Positions 45,916 to 54,501 are shown, numbered from the stretch's first letter. The stretch is 64,000 nucleotides of DNA from Rhizobium mesosinicum (GCF_019511345.1 NZ_JAEUAK010000001.1:248001-312000), one strand, 5' to 3'. The notes: generated by a model from the sequence alone, not told the origin. A program made the numbers and translations.

Positions 45916-46800
45916 ATGCTGACCAAATCACCGTCGACTTATCCGGTCACACACCACCGCACCAAGACCATCAAGGACATCGATATCTTCTATCGAGAAG
46001 CCGGGTCGCCTTCCGCTCCGGCGGTGGTGCTGCTGCACGGTTTTCCAACTTCGTCGCATATGTTCCGGAACCTCATCCCTTTCCTGGCGGACGAGTACCA
46101 CGTTATCGCACCCGACCTGCCCGGCTTCGGCCTGTCGGGCATGCCGCCGAGGGAAGACTTCGAATACAGCTTCGCCAATTTCGCCGACATCGTCGACGAG
46201 TTGCTGGAGACGCTCGAAGTGGACCGTTACGTCCTTTACGTGATGGATTATGGGGCACCGACCGGGTTCCGCCTCGCTCTGAAGCATCCGGATAGAGTAG
46301 CAGGCATCGTCACTCAGAACGGCAATGCCTACGAGGACGGGCTCCAGGGCTTCTGGGATCCGATCCGCGCCCTATGGAAAGAAAACTCTCCGCAAAACAG
46401 GGACGCGCTCCGCCCGTTCATGTCTCTGGAAATAACAAAATTCCAGTACCTCGATGGCGTCGCAGACCAATCACGCATCGATCCGTCGAACTGGATTGTC
46501 GACCAGCATTTCCTCGACCGACCTGGCAATGAAGAAATCCAGTTGGACCTCTTCTACGACTATCGGAACAACGTCGCCTTGTATCCCAAGTTCCAAGAAT
46601 ACTTCAGGGAATACAAGCCCCCAATGCTCGTCGCCTGGGGCGCTAAGGACAGCATCTTTCCGGCCGCAGGGGCGAACGCGTTTCTGCGCGACAATCCGGA
46701 TGCCGAATTGCATCTTCTCGACAGCGGCCACTTCGCTTTTGAAGACAAGGCCGACGTCATCGTCCCGCTAATGAGGGATTTTCTGGGACGCGTGTACTAA
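45916..46800 (+). CDS. Alpha/beta hydrolase, haloalkane dehalogenase/epoxide hydrolase type
   Basis: The 294-residue protein has the oxyanion motif LLHGFPTSSHMFRNL, APDLPGFGLSG, an Asp nucleophile in YVMDYGAPTGFRLAL, and His in LLDSGHFAFEDKAD. An Asp rather than Ser nucleophile points to dehalogenase, epoxide hydrolase or fluoroacetate dehalogenase chemistry. A GGAG site lies upstream. It stands in the rightward stress run. Confidence 0.88.
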   Translation: MLTKSPSTYPVTHHRTKTIKDIDIFYREAGSPSAPAVVLLHGFPTSSHMFRNLIPFLADEYHVIAPDLPGFGLSGMPPREDFEYSFANFADIVDELLETLEVDRYVLYVMDYGAPTGFRLALKHPDRVAGIVTQNGNAYEDGLQGFWDPIRALWKENSPQNRDALRPFMSLEITKFQYLDGVADQSRIDPSNWIVDQHFLDRPGNEEIQLDLFYDYRNNVALYPKFQEYFREYKPPMLVAWGAKDSIFPAAGANAFLRDNPDAELHLLDSGHFAFEDKADVIVPLMRDFLGRVY

Positions 46801-46876
46801 CGCGGCCTCAAATTCATTCGATTTCTCAACAGCACCGCGGGGTAACCTGCGGGCGCAATCTGCTGGAGTAAAGCAA

Positions 46877-47602
46877 GTGAGCACACAAAACAAAGTCGTC
46901 CTCGTGACGGGTGCATCTCAAGGTATTGGCGCTGGCATCGTCGCAGGTTACCGCAAGAAGGGCTTCAACGTTGTCGCCAACTCCCGAAACATCGACAGTA
47001 AGACTTATGGCGATGACAAGGGTGTTATCGCGGTCGCCGGTGATGTCTCAGACCCTGAAACCGCAAAGCGGATGGTCGAGGCTGGCGTCGACAATTTCGG
47101 CCGCGTCGACACCCTCGTCAACAATGCCGGCATCTTTATCGCAAAGCCGTTCACCGAGTACAGCGCCAGCGATTTCGAGCGGAAGATCGCCGTCAATGTA
47201 GCGGGCTTCTTCTACGTCACCCAGGCTTTTATCGCACGGCTCCTGAAGCAGGATACGCCCGGCCACGTGGTCAGCATCACCACGACGATCGTCGACCAGC
47301 CGATCAACGGCGTTCCGGCCGCCCTGGCGTCGATCACCAAGGGAGGTATCGACGCTGCCACGCGGTCGCTCGCCATCGAGTACGCGAAGAAGGGTATCCG
47401 CGTGAACGCCGTATCGCCCGGCATCATCAAGACGCCGCTCCACGCTCCCGAAACACATGAATTCCTGGCAGGTCTGCATCCGCTTGGCCGTATGGGGGAA
47501 GTCAGCGAGATCGTGGATGCCATCCTCTACCTCGAAGACGCGGGATTCGTTACCGGCGAAACGTTGCACGTCGACGGCGGCCAGCACGCCGGGCATTGGT
47601 GA
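46877..47602 (+). CDS. SDR-family protein lacking the catalytic Tyr, copy 1
   Basis: The 241-residue protein has the dinucleotide motif TGASQGIGAGIV and NNAGIF. The active-site region reads ITTTIVDQPINGVPAALASI-TKGG: the Lys is kept but Ala stands at the Tyr position of YxxxK. The paralogue at 53.6 kb has the same change, so this is a family trait. The GTG start has CTGGAG 10 nt upstream. The tautomerase gene follows after 8 nt. Confidence 0.88.
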   Translation: MSTQNKVVLVTGASQGIGAGIVAGYRKKGFNVVANSRNIDSKTYGDDKGVIAVAGDVSDPETAKRMVEAGVDNFGRVDTLVNNAGIFIAKPFTEYSASDFERKIAVNVAGFFYVTQAFIARLLKQDTPGHVVSITTTIVDQPINGVPAALASITKGGIDAATRSLAIEYAKKGIRVNAVSPGIIKTPLHAPETHEFLAGLHPLGRMGEVSEIVDAILYLEDAGFVTGETLHVDGGQHAGHW

Positions 47603-47610
47603 GGTGTGAC

Positions 47611-47844
47611 ATGCCATACATCAACGTCAAGTTCACCAAGGGCAGCGCCACACCCGAGCAGAAGGCCAAGATCATCGAAGGCATGACCAATGTCCTGCGC
47701 GATGTGATCGACAAAGCACCAGCGGCAACCTGGGTCGTAATCGACGAGGTCGAGTACGAAGATTGGGGCGTCGGCGGACTGCCGGTGCTCGAATACTGGG
47801 AAAAGAGCGGCGTCAGCGCCTCAGCCAGCAAGAACTCTAACTGA
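47611..47844 (+). CDS. 4-oxalocrotonate tautomerase family protein, copy 1
   Basis: The 77-residue protein begins MPYINVKFTKGSATPEQKAK; removal of Met would expose the catalytic Pro1 of the family. It ends with a Ser/Ala-rich tail. It is linked to the upstream SDR by 8 nt. The paralogue at 53.3 kb begins MPYVKIQVTREGTAPG and is also next to an SDR. Confidence 0.88.
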   Translation: MPYINVKFTKGSATPEQKAKIIEGMTNVLRDVIDKAPAATWVVIDEVEYEDWGVGGLPVLEYWEKSGVSASASKNSN

Positions 47845-47876
47845 GGTCAACTGGCAGGTTCAGCCTCAGCAGAGCG

Positions 47877-47902
47877 CCGCACGCGTTAGCGCGTGCGGTT
47901 TC
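47877..47902 (+). terminator. Rho-independent-like terminator after tautomerase copy 1
   Basis: CCGCACGCG and CGCGTGCGG form a perfect 9-bp GC-rich stem with a TTAG loop, followed by TTTCGGTT. It separates the SDR/tautomerase pair from the next gene. Confidence 0.6.
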
Positions 47903-47923
47903 GGTTCAACGGAGAACGATTCA

Positions 47924-48394
47924 ATGAGTGACGCTCTGTCGGAGATCCGCGGAAACGAGATCGTTCGTGATCACACGTCCGCGCTGGCAGCCTTGGTTCG
48001 GTTCTATCGCGCCTTCAACGAGAGGGATATCGAGGCCCTGGAGGCGAATTGGGCGCAGTCGGACGAGCCTAGCATGGACAATCCGATCGGCGGGATTCGC
48101 CGAGGATGGGGATCGATCCGAGCCGGATACATGCGGCTTTTTCAGGGGCCTGCGACAGTAACAGTGACGTTTCGCGATTTCACGCTCCACAATGGAACCG
48201 ACTACTGTCTGTTCGTCGGCCGTGAAGCGGGATCCTGTGAGACCCCGGACGGCATAATTGACCTCCGCATACGGACAAGCCGGCTTTTCGTCCGATCGCA
48301 GGGCAGCTGGCGGCAACTCCATCATCACGGTTCTATTGATGAACCCGCAATGCTCGCGGAATATCAGCGCGCGATTTTTGGCGCGAACGCCTAG
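47924..48394 (+). CDS. SnoaL/NTF2-like protein
   Basis: The 156-residue protein has the cone-fold pattern RFYRAFNERDIEALEANWAQ near 26-45, followed by strands ending WRQLHHHGSIDEPAMLAEYQ. Such proteins include ketosteroid isomerase-like and polyketide-cyclase-like enzymes; the substrate is unknown. CGGAG lies 9 nt before the ATG. Confidence 0.82.
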   Translation: MSDALSEIRGNEIVRDHTSALAALVRFYRAFNERDIEALEANWAQSDEPSMDNPIGGIRRGWGSIRAGYMRLFQGPATVTVTFRDFTLHNGTDYCLFVGREAGSCETPDGIIDLRIRTSRLFVRSQGSWRQLHHHGSIDEPAMLAEYQRAIFGANA

Positions 48395-48448
48395 ACTCGA
48401 AGCAGCGGGGCCTGCTCCGCGATCTCGCAGAACAGAGGTGAGTTCGGG

Positions 48449-48934
48449 ATGAAGTTCACTCTAGGCGACTTACTCGCCAAAGCCTCAAGAAACAGGCGGC
48501 CAAAATTCCATCAAGCGGCCGCGATATGTTTGCGTACCTCCGGGTCCGGAACGCCTGAGGCTCTTCTGATTACGAGTCGGGAAACGGGCAGGTGGATCAT
48601 TCCAAAAGGCCACATCCGAAAACGGGAACAGACGTTCATCTGCGCGGAGCGCGAAGCCTATGAAGAAGCCGGCGTGCAGGGCAAGATCACGAGAGCGCCG
48701 CTAGGCCACTACACATACGTAAAGGATCGGGAGAAGCTGCTTTCGGTCGCGGTACACGTCCTTCGCGTTGAGACGGAAGTCTATTGGTTTGCCGAACGAA
48801 ACGAGAGATCGAAAGTTTGGCTGCATCCCAAAAATGCGGCTTTGATGGTCGAGGAACCAGAGCTGAAAACTTTGCTCCGGTTCCTGGGCACCGACACTGA
48901 ACAATCGCCGCTTCCAACAACTGAACAGCGCTGA
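48449..48934 (+). CDS. Nudix hydrolase
   Basis: The 161-residue protein has a complete Nudix box: G-HIRKR-E-QTFICAE-RE-A-Y-EE-A-G-V, matching GX5EX7REUXEEXGU. It resembles diphosphoinositol-polyphosphate/Ap-n-A hydrolases, with the start ICLRTSGSGTPEALLITSRE. It hydrolyses nucleoside diphosphates linked to another moiety. It converges with the HD gene, with a shared hairpin between. Confidence 0.92.
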   Translation: MKFTLGDLLAKASRNRRPKFHQAAAICLRTSGSGTPEALLITSRETGRWIIPKGHIRKREQTFICAEREAYEEAGVQGKITRAPLGHYTYVKDREKLLSVAVHVLRVETEVYWFAERNERSKVWLHPKNAALMVEEPELKTLLRFLGTDTEQSPLPTTEQR

Positions 48935-48939
48935 GGTGA

Positions 48940-48964
48940 AAATGGCCGACAGAGCCGGCCATTT
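48940..48964. terminator. Bidirectional hairpin between Nudix and HD genes
   Basis: AAATGGCCG and CGGCCATTT form a perfect 9-bp stem with a 7-nt loop, A-rich on one side and T-ending on the other. It lies between convergent genes and can act on both strands. Confidence 0.65.
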
Positions 48965-48969
48965 GGATC

Positions 48970-49620
48970 TTAGCTTTCCCACTTGGAATTAAGGATCGTG
49001 TCGACGAAGTTCCAACGCTGGTAGGTCGGATCCATCTTTTCCAGCACATCTGCCTTCACGTTACCCATCGTGGTCTCTGGCTTCTTGATCGTGCCGTAGC
49101 AGAATGCCGACAGAATGCCGTGCTTGAACTTGAGGCCGCGGGGATGGCATTTGCATACCTCCTCGCGTTGGTCCTTGGTGAAGTCGTCATATGCGATTCC
49201 AAGAACATCCATTTCTACGCCTGCTGTCACCAGGGCGACCGTCGGCCGCTTGTGCTGCGGAATCCCCGGCGTCGTGTGGAGCGCGATCGAATCCCAGACG
49301 TCGTCGACATCCCGCTCAGAGACGTCATAGGACTTGAGAAAGTCGCGGGCGGCGTTGGCACCGTCTACCTCAAACCGCTCTGTCTCGCTGGCGTAGGAAT
49401 CGATGAGCCCCATGTCGTGAAACATCGCACCGATGTAGAGGAGTTCGGGATCGTATCTGAGCTTCTTGCGGTCGCCTGTCAGCGCGCCGAAAAGGAAGAC
49501 GCGGCGAGAATGGTGATACAGGAGGTCGGTTTCGGTATCACGGACAAGCTCGGTTGCAGCCTTTGCCATCGTGCTGTCCGGGACCCTGATGCCTGCGATC
49601 GTCGATGGTGTTTCCGTCAT
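48970..49620 (-). CDS. HD-domain hydrolase, cyanamide hydratase-like
   Basis: The 216-residue protein has HD-domain metal ligands: His in YHHSRRVFLFGA, HD in IGAMFHDMGLID, and His in DSIALHTTPGI. The order and the phrase HSRRVF resemble fungal cyanamide hydratases (Ddi2/Ddi3) and related HD proteins, which hydrate small nitriles or act on other substrates. AAGGAG lies 9 nt before the ATG at 49620. It follows the catalase gene after 26 nt and is probably co-transcribed. Confidence 0.8.
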   Translation of the reverse strand: MTETPSTIAGIRVPDSTMAKAATELVRDTETDLLYHHSRRVFLFGALTGDRKKLRYDPELLYIGAMFHDMGLIDSYASETERFEVDGANAARDFLKSYDVSERDVDDVWDSIALHTTPGIPQHKRPTVALVTAGVEMDVLGIAYDDFTKDQREEVCKCHPRGLKFKHGILSAFCYGTIKKPETTMGNVKADVLEKMDPTYQRWNFVDTILNSKWES

Positions 49621-49646
49621 GCTATTTTCTCCTTCTCTTGGGTTAT

Positions 49647-51098
49647 TCAGTCGTGGATGCCCATTGCCTTCGCCACGCCTGCACCGTAGGCGGGATCGGC
49701 CTTGGCACAGTTCGAGATGTGCCGGCGTTTCACTTCTTCGCTGGCTCCGTCGATCGCTCGAGCCGTATTTTCGAAAAGCACCTGCTGTTGAGCCGGCGAC
49801 ATCATCCGGAACAGGTTGCCAGGCTGTGAGTAGTAGTCCTCGTCGGTGCGGTGATCCCAATGTGCCGCTGGACCATCGATTTCCAGCGGGGGTTCCGAGA
49901 AATCAGGCTGGTCCTGCCATTCGCCGCTGCTGTTCGGGAAATAGCTGGTCGCTCCGCCCATATTCCCATCGGTCCTCATTTGGCCATCGCGGTGGTAACT
50001 ATGGACAGGGCATCTCGGGGCGTTGACGGGGATATGGTTGAAGTTGACACCAAGACGGTAGCGCTGCGTGTCAGCATAAGAAAACAGACGCGCCTGCAGC
50101 ATCTTATCGGGCGAGAAACCGATGCCGGGAACGACGTTCGCGGGTGAAAAAGCGGCCTGTTCGACTTCCGCGAAGAAGTTGTCAGGGTTCCGGTTCAGCT
50201 CCATCACACCGACCTCGATGAGCGGGTAGTCGCCGTGCGGCCACACCTTCGTGAGGTCGAAGGGATTGAGGTGATAAGTCTTGGCTTCATCTTCCGGCAT
50301 GATCTGAACGTACAGCGTCCAGCGGGGAAATTTGCCGTCCTCAATGCTGTAGTAGAGATCGCGCTGGTGGCTTTCGCGATCTTTTGCGATCACGGCTTCC
50401 GATTCCGCGTCGCTCAAGTTTTCGATGCCCTGCTGACTCTTGAACGTGAACTTCACCCAGTAGCGCTTGTTATCGGGGCTGATGAAGCTGTACGTATGGC
50501 TGCCGAAACCATGCATATGGCGGAATGTCTTGGGAATCCCTCGCTCACTCATCACGATCGTAACTTGATGAAGAGCCTCGGGGAGAAGTGTCCAGAAATC
50601 CCAGTTGTTCTGGGCGCTGCGCATCCCCGTGCGGGGGTCACGCTTGATGGCGTGGTTGAGGTCAGAGAACCGCAGTGGATCGCGGAAGAAGAAGACCGGG
50701 GTGTTGTTTCCGACGAGGTCCCAGTTCCCCTGCTCGGTGTAGAACTTCATCGCGAAACCGCGAATGTCGCGTTCCGCGTCGGCAGCGCCCCGCTCACCAG
50801 CGACGGTCGAGAACCGTACGAACATCGGCGTTTTTTTGCCGATTTCCGAGAAGACTTTCGCCTTGGTGTACTTCGTGATGTCATGCGTCACGGTGAAAGT
50901 GCCGTACGCTCCGGCACCCTTTGCATGCATACGACGCTCCGGAATGACTTCACGGTCGAAGTGCGCGAGTTTTTCTATAAGCCAGACGTCCTGAAGAAGT
51001 GCTGGGCCGCGGGGACCTGCGGTCAGGATATTGAGATTGTCCGCAACCGGCACACCGGCAGCAGTCGTTAGTAGTTTCGGGTCTTTCTTGTCTGACAT
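49647..51098 (-). CDS. Monofunctional haem catalase
   Basis: The 483-residue protein is a small-subunit catalase: distal His in [14 protein letters not shown], distal Asn in [15 protein letters not shown], proximal Tyr in [16 protein letters not shown], and [11 protein letters not shown]. It dismutates hydrogen peroxide in the cytoplasm. I chose the ATG at 51098; the frame from 51128 adds ten basic residues. It forms a unit with the HD gene. Confidence 0.96.
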   Translation of the reverse strand: MSDKKDPKLLTTAAGVPVADNLNILTAGPRGPALLQDVWLIEKLAHFDREVIPERRMHAKGAGAYGTFTVTHDITKYTKAKVFSEIGKKTPMFVRFSTVAGERGAADAERDIRGFAMKFYTEQGNWDLVGNNTPVFFFRDPLRFSDLNHAIKRDPRTGMRSAQNNWDFWTLLPEALHQVTIVMSERGIPKTFRHMHGFGSHTYSFISPDNKRYWVKFTFKSQQGIENLSDAESEAVIAKDRESHQRDLYYSIEDGKFPRWTLYVQIMPEDEAKTYHLNPFDLTKVWPHGDYPLIEVGVMELNRNPDNFFAEVEQAAFSPANVVPGIGFSPDKMLQARLFSYADTQRYRLGVNFNHIPVNAPRCPVHSYHRDGQMRTDGNMGGATSYFPNSSGEWQDQPDFSEPPLEIDGPAAHWDHRTDEDYYSQPGNLFRMMSPAQQQVLFENTARAIDGASEEVKRRHISNCAKADPAYGAGVAKAMGIHD

Positions 51099-51282
51099 GG
51101 TCCGTCGCTCTCGTTGCTTGCGATGCAAGCACGAAAGCAGGCGTGGGCCGTAACAGTCTTGAATAAAGCCAGCTGCCGTTGAACGCGAAGATTAGACCGA
51201 TGGCCCGAATTAATTTCAGTGTCTTTTGGTTTTTATTAAGGTCTTTTGCGCTACCACAGGATGCATTACTTAGGTAACCGCC

Positions 51283-52164
51283 GTGACCACTGAACGAACG
51301 GATCTCATTGACAAAATAACGAAATCAGCACGGTCCCAGCTTCCGAACGGGTCCGTCGTTTCGCCGAACCCCGACCACCCTCTGCTGTTGTCTGGGCCCG
51401 ACATTCTAGTAGGGTCCGAGGGCGTCCTTTTCGCGATTTTCGTTGCAAAGAAAAGCGAGACTAACCGTCCGAAGGAGCTTACGGCGCGCCTGACAGCGAC
51501 ACGCCTAGCATTGCCGGATCACGCGAGATGTCTGGTTGGCGGAGACGGCATACCGGCCGGCTACGGCGTACATTTTGACGGCGATATCGACCAGCGGCTT
51601 TCGCCCGCACATCTATCCGATGCCCAGGCTAAAGCTAACTTACCCCTAGCCAAATACACGGAGCTGAATCAAGCGCGCGCACTCGCTTTTTCCCGGTATG
51701 CAGCGCTCCAGCATATTCGACGCATGTGGGAGAGTTCAGCCCCTCGAACAGTGTCATTGGAAGCCAAGCCGGACCTTCAAGCGGACACGAAGCGATGGCA
51801 TGGATCTCGAGGTATCAAAGAATATAAGGGCGTGCTGATCGGGTTAAAGAAAACGGAAGGCTCCAGGAACCTGCGATCCGCCTTGCACGAGTATACCGTG
51901 CAAGCCTTCAGCGAAAACTATGATCTAATCGAGGGCGTACCCCAACCACGACGACAGAAGTTCGATCTCGCAGCGATCGACGCCCTGCCGAAGCAACGTC
52001 TAGACCCCGACAAGCCAAACCGCGTCGCCGCCTTCTCTGGGTGGTTGTTCACCGACCGCTCAGAGCTCTCAAATCTTGATGAACTGGTACCCAGCACAGA
52101 GCGCCTTTACGCCAAGACGCTGGATCGTCTGGAAAAAATGAACCGGCGGAGATTTACGAGATGA
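51283..52164 (+). CDS. Unrecognised protein paired with a HEPN protein; possible nuclease-like N-terminus
   Basis: The 293-residue protein matches no family I know. Residues 20-60 read NGSVVSPNP, PD (39-40), ILVGS and FAIFVAKK (50-57), a strand order like the restriction-endonuclease fold, but the acidic residue of (D/E)xK is not evident. The C-terminus is basic and helical (RLYAKTLDRLEKMNRRRF). It overlaps the HEPN gene by ATGA. The pair may be a toxin-antitoxin or defence unit (inference). Confidence 0.65.
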   Translation: MTTERTDLIDKITKSARSQLPNGSVVSPNPDHPLLLSGPDILVGSEGVLFAIFVAKKSETNRPKELTARLTATRLALPDHARCLVGGDGIPAGYGVHFDGDIDQRLSPAHLSDAQAKANLPLAKYTELNQARALAFSRYAALQHIRRMWESSAPRTVSLEAKPDLQADTKRWHGSRGIKEYKGVLIGLKKTEGSRNLRSALHEYTVQAFSENYDLIEGVPQPRRQKFDLAAIDALPKQRLDPDKPNRVAAFSGWLFTDRSELSNLDELVPSTERLYAKTLDRLEKMNRRRFTR

Positions 52165-52607
52165 GTTTCCACAAATCCCGTGTCGATACTATACGGGCAC
52201 TTCTGGCGGGTTCCCCCGCGATCTCGAAGCACGCTTCGTTCGGGCCGATCTGCAGTGAGCTCGAAGAGGTCAAGAGCTTGATCGCGATTGCAAAGCTGAA
52301 TCGCAGGCATCTGCTGGCGGTGCTTCATAGCAGCCGGGCTCTGGACGACGCGCTCAAGGCATTCCTGATCGGGCGAGGTCTCGGAACAAGCAAAAGTCTT
52401 GGTGGCTCCCTCACTGCCTTGGCTTCCGCTCCTCCGGGTAAATTAAGCGCTCCTTTCACGATGAGGACGGCATTCCAGAATTCGATTGTCAACGTTAGAA
52501 ATCGCTACATGCACGAATCCGGTGCTTTCCCAGCCAACGACTATGAGATCCGCACTTTGCTCGGTGAGATCGAGAGCTGTGTCGGTGTGGTGCTATCTCT
52601 CGAGTAA
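52161..52607 (+). CDS. HEPN-like protein with Rx4H motif
   Basis: The 148-residue helical protein has R113-N-R-Y-M-H118 near its C-terminus (NVRNRYMHES), the Rx4-6H signature of HEPN RNases. A preceding helix (HLLAVLHSSRALDDALKAFL) fits the HEPN bundle. HEPN proteins cut RNA in toxin-antitoxin, CRISPR and abortive-infection systems, though some bind nucleotides only. Start codon overlaps the stop of the upstream gene. Its 3' end overlaps the converging PfpI gene by 15 bp. Confidence 0.7.
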   Translation: MSFHKSRVDTIRALLAGSPAISKHASFGPICSELEEVKSLIAIAKLNRRHLLAVLHSSRALDDALKAFLIGRGLGTSKSLGGSLTALASAPPGKLSAPFTMRTAFQNSIVNVRNRYMHESGAFPANDYEIRTLLGEIESCVGVVLSLE

Positions 52608-53297
52608 ACTCTCATCGAGCAAGTTCATGAAAATGCGCGCCGCGTCGTAAGATGACGCAGGGTTTTGTCCGGTTACGAGAGTTCCATCTGCGATAGCCAA
52701 AGGTCGAGCGACGCCGGCGGATTGATAAAATGCACCCAATTCCTTGAGTGCACTTTCAAGCGAAAACGGCATCTGATCCACGAGATCTGCACTGGCTTCC
52801 TCGGCATCCGAAAAAGCAGTTACGCGTTTGCCATGTACGAATGGCACGTTTCCGATGCGCACTCCGAGAAGTGCAGCGGGAGCGTGACAGACCGCACCGA
52901 TGTATCTACCCGTCGTCGCGAAAGCATCCAGAAGCGCAATCGACTCTTCATTCAACGCGAGGTCCCACATCGGTCCGTACCCACCCGGGAAAAAAACCGC
53001 GTCAAACTCATCCGAGCGAAGATCGGCTAATTCAACGGTGTGAGCTAGAACCGTCTGAGCAGCCGGATCTCTTCTAAATCTCATGGTGGCCGCGGGGGCA
53101 ACTTCCGGGTCGATACTTTGGGGGTCCAATGGTGGAAGCCCGCCGGCTGGCGACGCTACGGTCACGATCGCTCCGGCCGATACAAATACGTAGTAAGGAG
53201 CGGCAAATCCCTCGAGCCACAGACCGGTTTTTCGGCCTGTGGCTCCGAGATCAGAATGCGATGTCGCCACCATTAGAATGTGTGGCTTTCGGGCCAT
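52593..53297 (-). CDS. DJ-1/PfpI family protein, copy 2
   Basis: The 234-residue protein parallels the copy at 45.2 kb: ATSHSDLGATGRKTGLWLEG, FPGGYGPMWDLALNEES and nucleophile Cys in IGAVCHAPAALLGVRIG. It likely has the same glyoxalase/deglycase-type role. It is the third gene of a leftward set (SDR, tautomerase, PfpI) that repeats part of the 45-48 kb cassette. It starts 5 nt after the tautomerase stop. Confidence 0.9.
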   Translation of the reverse strand: MARKPHILMVATSHSDLGATGRKTGLWLEGFAAPYYVFVSAGAIVTVASPAGGLPPLDPQSIDPEVAPAATMRFRRDPAAQTVLAHTVELADLRSDEFDAVFFPGGYGPMWDLALNEESIALLDAFATTGRYIGAVCHAPAALLGVRIGNVPFVHGKRVTAFSDAEEASADLVDQMPFSLESALKELGAFYQSAGVARPLAIADGTLVTGQNPASSYDAARIFMNLLDESLLER

Positions 53298-53302
53298 GAA
53301 AC

Positions 53303-53536
53303 CTACCCCTTCGCGATTTGTTGCTTGCGGAATTCCTCAACGGGCAGTCCCCCCACGCCCCAACTGTCCATCTCGACTTCTTCGATCACCACGAAGGTCG
53401 CCGATTGAGGCTTGGCGAGGACATCGAGGAGCAGATCGCTCACACCCTTGATCAACTTCGCCTTCTGCTCGGCAGTCGTTTGAGTTGCACCGGGAGCGGT
53501 GCCTTCGCGGGTCACCTGGATTTTGACGTACGGCAT
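53303..53536 (-). CDS. 4-oxalocrotonate tautomerase family protein, copy 2
   Basis: The 77-residue protein begins MPYVKIQVTREGTAPG, giving Pro1 after Met removal. It shares FVVIEEVEMDSWGVGGLPVE with the matching VVIDEVEYEDWGVGGLPVLE of copy 1, so the two are paralogues. A hairpin lies between it and the upstream SDR gene. Confidence 0.88.
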   Translation of the reverse strand: MPYVKIQVTREGTAPGATQTTAEQKAKLIKGVSDLLLDVLAKPQSATFVVIEEVEMDSWGVGGLPVEEFRKQQIAKG

Positions 53537-53553
53537 CTTTTCTCTCCTCTAAC

Positions 53554-53578
53554 GGTGCGGCGGAGCACCCGCCGCACC
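53554..53578 (-). terminator. GC-rich hairpin between SDR and tautomerase copies 2
   Basis: GGTGCGGCGG and CCGCCGCACC form a perfect 10-bp stem with a 5-nt loop in the 56-nt gap. Without a T-tract it may be an attenuator or mRNA-processing signal inside the operon. Confidence 0.5.
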
Positions 53579-53592
53579 GACTGCCCCTTCGA

Positions 53593-54306
53593 TTACCAAC
53601 GGCCTGCGTGCTGGCCACCATCCACGTGCAGCGTCTCGCCCGTGACGAACCCGGCGTCCTCGAGGTAGAGAACGGCGTGTGCAATTTCCTCGACCTCGCC
53701 CATACGACCGACCGGATGAAGGTTCGAGAGGAAGCCATGATTTTCGGCGGGATGCATCGGGGTCTTGATGATGCCAGGAGATACGGCGTTCACGCGGATG
53801 CCCTTGGAAGCATATTCGATAGCGAGAGAACGCGTTGCGGCGTCCAGACCACCCTTCGTGAGGGACGCGAGAACCGACGGAACGCCGGAGATTGGCTGGT
53901 CAACGAGCGTGGTCGTGATCTGCACGATGTGACCGCTGCTGCGCTTCAACATTTCTGCCGCGGCGAATTGGGTTACGTAGAAGAAGCCGGACAGGTTTAC
54001 GTCGAGGACGTTCTTGTAATCTTCGATTGTGTAATCGGTAAAATTCTTGGCAATGAAAATGCCGGCATTGTTGATCAACGTATCGACGCGACCGAAACGA
54101 TCGACGGCGGTCTTCACCACTCGCTCGGCGACCGAACGATCCCCGATGTTGCCATCTACGGCGACGATATTGTTGTCTGCCGACTGCTTGATATTGCGTG
54201 AGTTCGCGACGATGGAATAACCGCGGTCGCGGTAGGCCTTGACGATGGATGCGCCAATGCCCTGCGATGCACCGGTGATGATAGCGACTTTGTTTTCGGC
54301 ACTCAT
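53593..54306 (-). CDS. SDR-family protein lacking the catalytic Tyr, copy 2
   Basis: The 237-residue protein is highly similar to copy 1: TGASQGIGASIVKAYRDRGY, NNAGIFIAKNFTDY, and ITTTLVDQPISGVPSVLASL-TKGG. Ala again replaces the active-site Tyr while Lys remains. The C-terminus EETLHVDGGQHAGRW-type ending (GETLHVDGGQHAGRW) is shared. It is divergent from the LysR gene and is probably its target. Confidence 0.88.
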   Translation of the reverse strand: MSAENKVAIITGASQGIGASIVKAYRDRGYSIVANSRNIKQSADNNIVAVDGNIGDRSVAERVVKTAVDRFGRVDTLINNAGIFIAKNFTDYTIEDYKNVLDVNLSGFFYVTQFAAAEMLKRSSGHIVQITTTLVDQPISGVPSVLASLTKGGLDAATRSLAIEYASKGIRVNAVSPGIIKTPMHPAENHGFLSNLHPVGRMGEVEEIAHAVLYLEDAGFVTGETLHVDGGQHAGRW

Positions 54307-54480
54307 TTCAATTTCTCTCTATAAGACCGGGGCACACAGAGGTGCTCGCGGCGGCGACGCCGCCGGCTCTTCGGTCGGTTGTCTTGTCGGTTCATGGCGG
54401 GCGAAACATTGTCGCCTCGTCGAAGAGAGATTTACGCTCTTGCGAACCGCGTATGAATATGTAGCCTGCGTAAGTCAGTA

Positions 54481-54495
54481 TTTCGCCAGGCGAAA
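54481..54495. promoter_or_regulatory. Perfect 15-bp palindrome upstream of the LysR start
   Basis: TTTCGCC-A-GGCGAAA has perfect 7-bp arms around one base and ends 6 nt before the LysR ATG. No separate Shine-Dalgarno is seen. It is a candidate autoregulatory operator that may also control the divergent SDR cassette 175 nt away. Confidence 0.5.
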
Positions 54496-54501
54496 AAATC
54501 C

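Noticed and set aside
46841-46952. 11-bp inverted repeat GGTAACCTGCG / CGCAGGTTACC around the SDR copy 1 start
   Set aside because: The arms are 90 nt apart, one lies inside the coding sequence, and no second feature supports a function; probably chance.
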